Shown one piece after another: positions 62,933 to 64,000 of a DNA stretch of 64,000 nt. The stretch comes from Rohdeia mirabilis (GTDB taxonomy: Bacteria > Planctomycetota > UBA1135 > GCA-002686595). Made by a program: the position numbers and the translations under genes. The DNA lies in contig CP036290.1 in the NCBI GenBank assembly GCA_007750655.1, positions 868,001 to 932,000 on the forward strand. Direction: 5' to 3'. The notes under the pieces are model-generated. The model was not told the origin of the DNA, did not search any database, and saw nothing but the letters and a program-made list of their open reading frames with translations. How positions within the stretch are numbered: position 1 is the stretch's first letter; each line of letters opens with the position of its first letter.

Positions 62933-63897
62933 CCCTCACCTCCGCCGTCGTCGTCGAACTCGTCGTCGTCCTCGTCCGGCAGGACCCAGTGGCGTTCGAG
63001 ACCCAGGGCGTCCGAGACGCGCGCCAGGTGCCGCGGCGACGTACCGCAACAGCCGCCGAGTGCGACCAGGTCGAAGCGCTCGATCCACGGGGCCACGCGG
63101 TCCGCGAACGCCTCGGCGTCGACCGGGAACGTCGAGAGGTCGTCGCCCGCGGGCAGGCCGGCCGTGGGGCTGGCGGCCAACGGACCGCTCCAGTGTTCGC
63201 GCAGGGCCGCGAGGTCGCGTTCCGTGTCGTCCGGTCCGCGTCCGCAGTTCGTGCTCAACAGGACGGGCTCGACGCTCCTCGCCCAGGCGGCCACGTCGGC
63301 TGCGCTCGCGCCGTCGGCCAGACGTCCGTCGGGTCCGAAGGCCACCGACGCGATCACGGCCAGACCCTCGCGGTCGGCCAGCTCGCGCAGGCTCGCGTAC
63401 ACGACGCGCAGGTGGTCGAGGCGCGTGATCGTCTCGAGCAACAGTCCGTCGACGCCGCCGCCGACCAGTCGTCGCGCCAGTTCGAGCGCGTCGGCCGCGC
63501 GTTCGCCCGCCGCGGTCGCGTCCGGCGTCCAACCGGGACCGATCGAGCCGAGGACGCGCGCGTCCGGAACGTCTCCGCGCCAGGCGTCCACCGCTTCGCG
63601 TGCGGCCGCCACGGCTGCATCCACCAGGCGATCGCCGCGCTCGGACAGTCCTTGCTGCACGAGGTCCGCGGGCGAGGCGGCGAACGTGTTCGTCGTGATC
63701 CAGTGCGAGCCCGCGTCCAGGTAGCTCTCGTGGACGGCGCGCACCTGCTCGGGCCGCGTCAGGTTCAGAGCCAACGGCCCCTTGTCGCCCAAGAGGTCGC
63801 GCTTCGGATCGAAGCCGCTGACGAGCAACTGCGTGCCGACGGCGCCGTCGAACAGGCGGGGGGCGAGGTCGAGTTCGCGGGCGAGGTCGAAGGTCAT
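62929..63897 (-). CDS. Homocysteine S-methyltransferase family protein
   Basis: 322 residues from the ATG at 63897. The zinc ligands are visible: Cys in LSTNCGRG and the C-C pair in ALGGCCGTSPRH. The N-terminus RLFDGAVGTQLL and ITTNTFAASP also match the family. It has no cobalamin or folate domain, so it should use a small methyl donor such as S-methylmethionine or SAM, or act as the Hcy domain of a split system. The C-terminus is acidic (DEDDDEFDDD). Its stop overlaps the first of two small membrane-protein genes by 4 bp, an unexpected operon partner. Confidence 0.88.
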   Translation of the reverse strand: MTFDLARELDLAPRLFDGAVGTQLLVSGFDPKRDLLGDKGPLALNLTRPEQVRAVHESYLDAGSHWITTNTFAASPADLVQQGLSERGDRLVDAAVAAAREAVDAWRGDVPDARVLGSIGPGWTPDATAAGERAADALELARRLVGGGVDGLLLETITRLDHLRVVYASLRELADREGLAVIASVAFGPDGRLADGASAADVAAWARSVEPVLLSTNCGRGPDDTERDLAALREHWSGPLAASPTAGLPAGDDLSTFPVDAEAFADRVAPWIERFDLVALGGCCGTSPRHLARVSDALGLERHWVLPDEDDDEFDDDGGGEG

Positions 63898-63944
63898 GGG
63901 CGCGGATGGTACGCGGAGCGCGTGCCGACACCGCGCGCGGAGCC

Positions 63945-64000
63945 TCACACCGAGGGCCGCGCCTTCAGTCGCAGACGCAACGCGCCGCCCTTCTGGCTGC
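63945..64000 (-). CDS. C-terminal end of a gene running out of the window
   Basis: On the minus strand the frame ending at 63945 reads GGALRLRLKARPSV then stop, an ordinary-looking protein end; the start lies beyond base 64000. Another frame also stays open, so the assignment is tentative. Nothing can be said of function. Confidence 0.3.
   Translation of the reverse strand, partial: SQKGGALRLRLKARPSV

Overview
The window is very GC-rich, almost fully coding bacterial chromosome with genes on both strands, short spacers and many start/stop overlaps. Several features point to a high-GC planctomycete or close relative. These are exported Gfo/Idh/MocA oxidoreductases with twin-arginine signals, a DUF1080 (3-keto-disaccharide hydrolase) protein, a SUMF1-like lipoprotein, a giant membrane Ser/Thr kinase with WD40 repeats, and carboxypeptidase-regulatory-like surface proteins. 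That assignment is inferred from gene content; no rRNA or tRNA gene is visible to confirm it. I see no insertion sequence, prophage, CRISPR array or replication origin.

Layout. 1-4574: two related secreted or membrane-anchored repeat proteins. 4671-9715: an AlkP-superfamily enzyme, a Rieske ferredoxin, a LuxR/FixJ-like regulator, and a cytosolic sugar isomerase plus Gfo/Idh/MocA pair. 9827-13975: a tesA-like esterase divergent from a ybbA-ybbP-like ABC exporter pair, the same arrangement as in E. coli. 14098-19143: an exported esterase, a polytopic membrane protein with a coupled small partner, and two small exported proteins. 19151-26861: a tightly coupled five-gene operon (SWIM, DUF5691, MoxR-type AAA, DUF5682, VWA). 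26952-31858: a putative 3-keto-glycoside locus with an exported isomerase, an exported oxidoreductase, a SUMF1 lipoprotein and a divergent double-DUF1080 protein, with a LacI-type palindrome upstream of the oxidoreductase. 31863-39851: housekeeping genes (mutM, HIT, slyD, speA, dus, a PhoR-like kinase, a threonine-dehydratase-like enzyme). 39848-53050: an AlkP-like lipoprotein, a tRNA/rRNA methyltransferase, small membrane proteins, RNase Z-like, cobalamin adenosyltransferase, miaE, a YihY/BrkB protein, a glycosyltransferase, a DUF418-like protein, truncated hemoglobin and an outer-membrane barrel. 53186-60723: a peroxiredoxin, the 1511-residue kinase, and a divergent pentaheme cytochrome. 60808-64000: a GNAT acetyltransferase, a thioredoxin-like protein lacking its CXXC, two tandem CBU_0592-like membrane proteins overlapping a homocysteine methyltransferase, and the end of a further gene.

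The strongest candidate for an under-described system is the five-gene MoxR/VWA/SWIM/DUF5682/DUF5691 operon. The second is the exported 3-keto-sugar locus. Several gene junctions, mostly convergent ones, carry long GC hairpins without a U tract, some with TTCG loops, which look like the local style of terminator.
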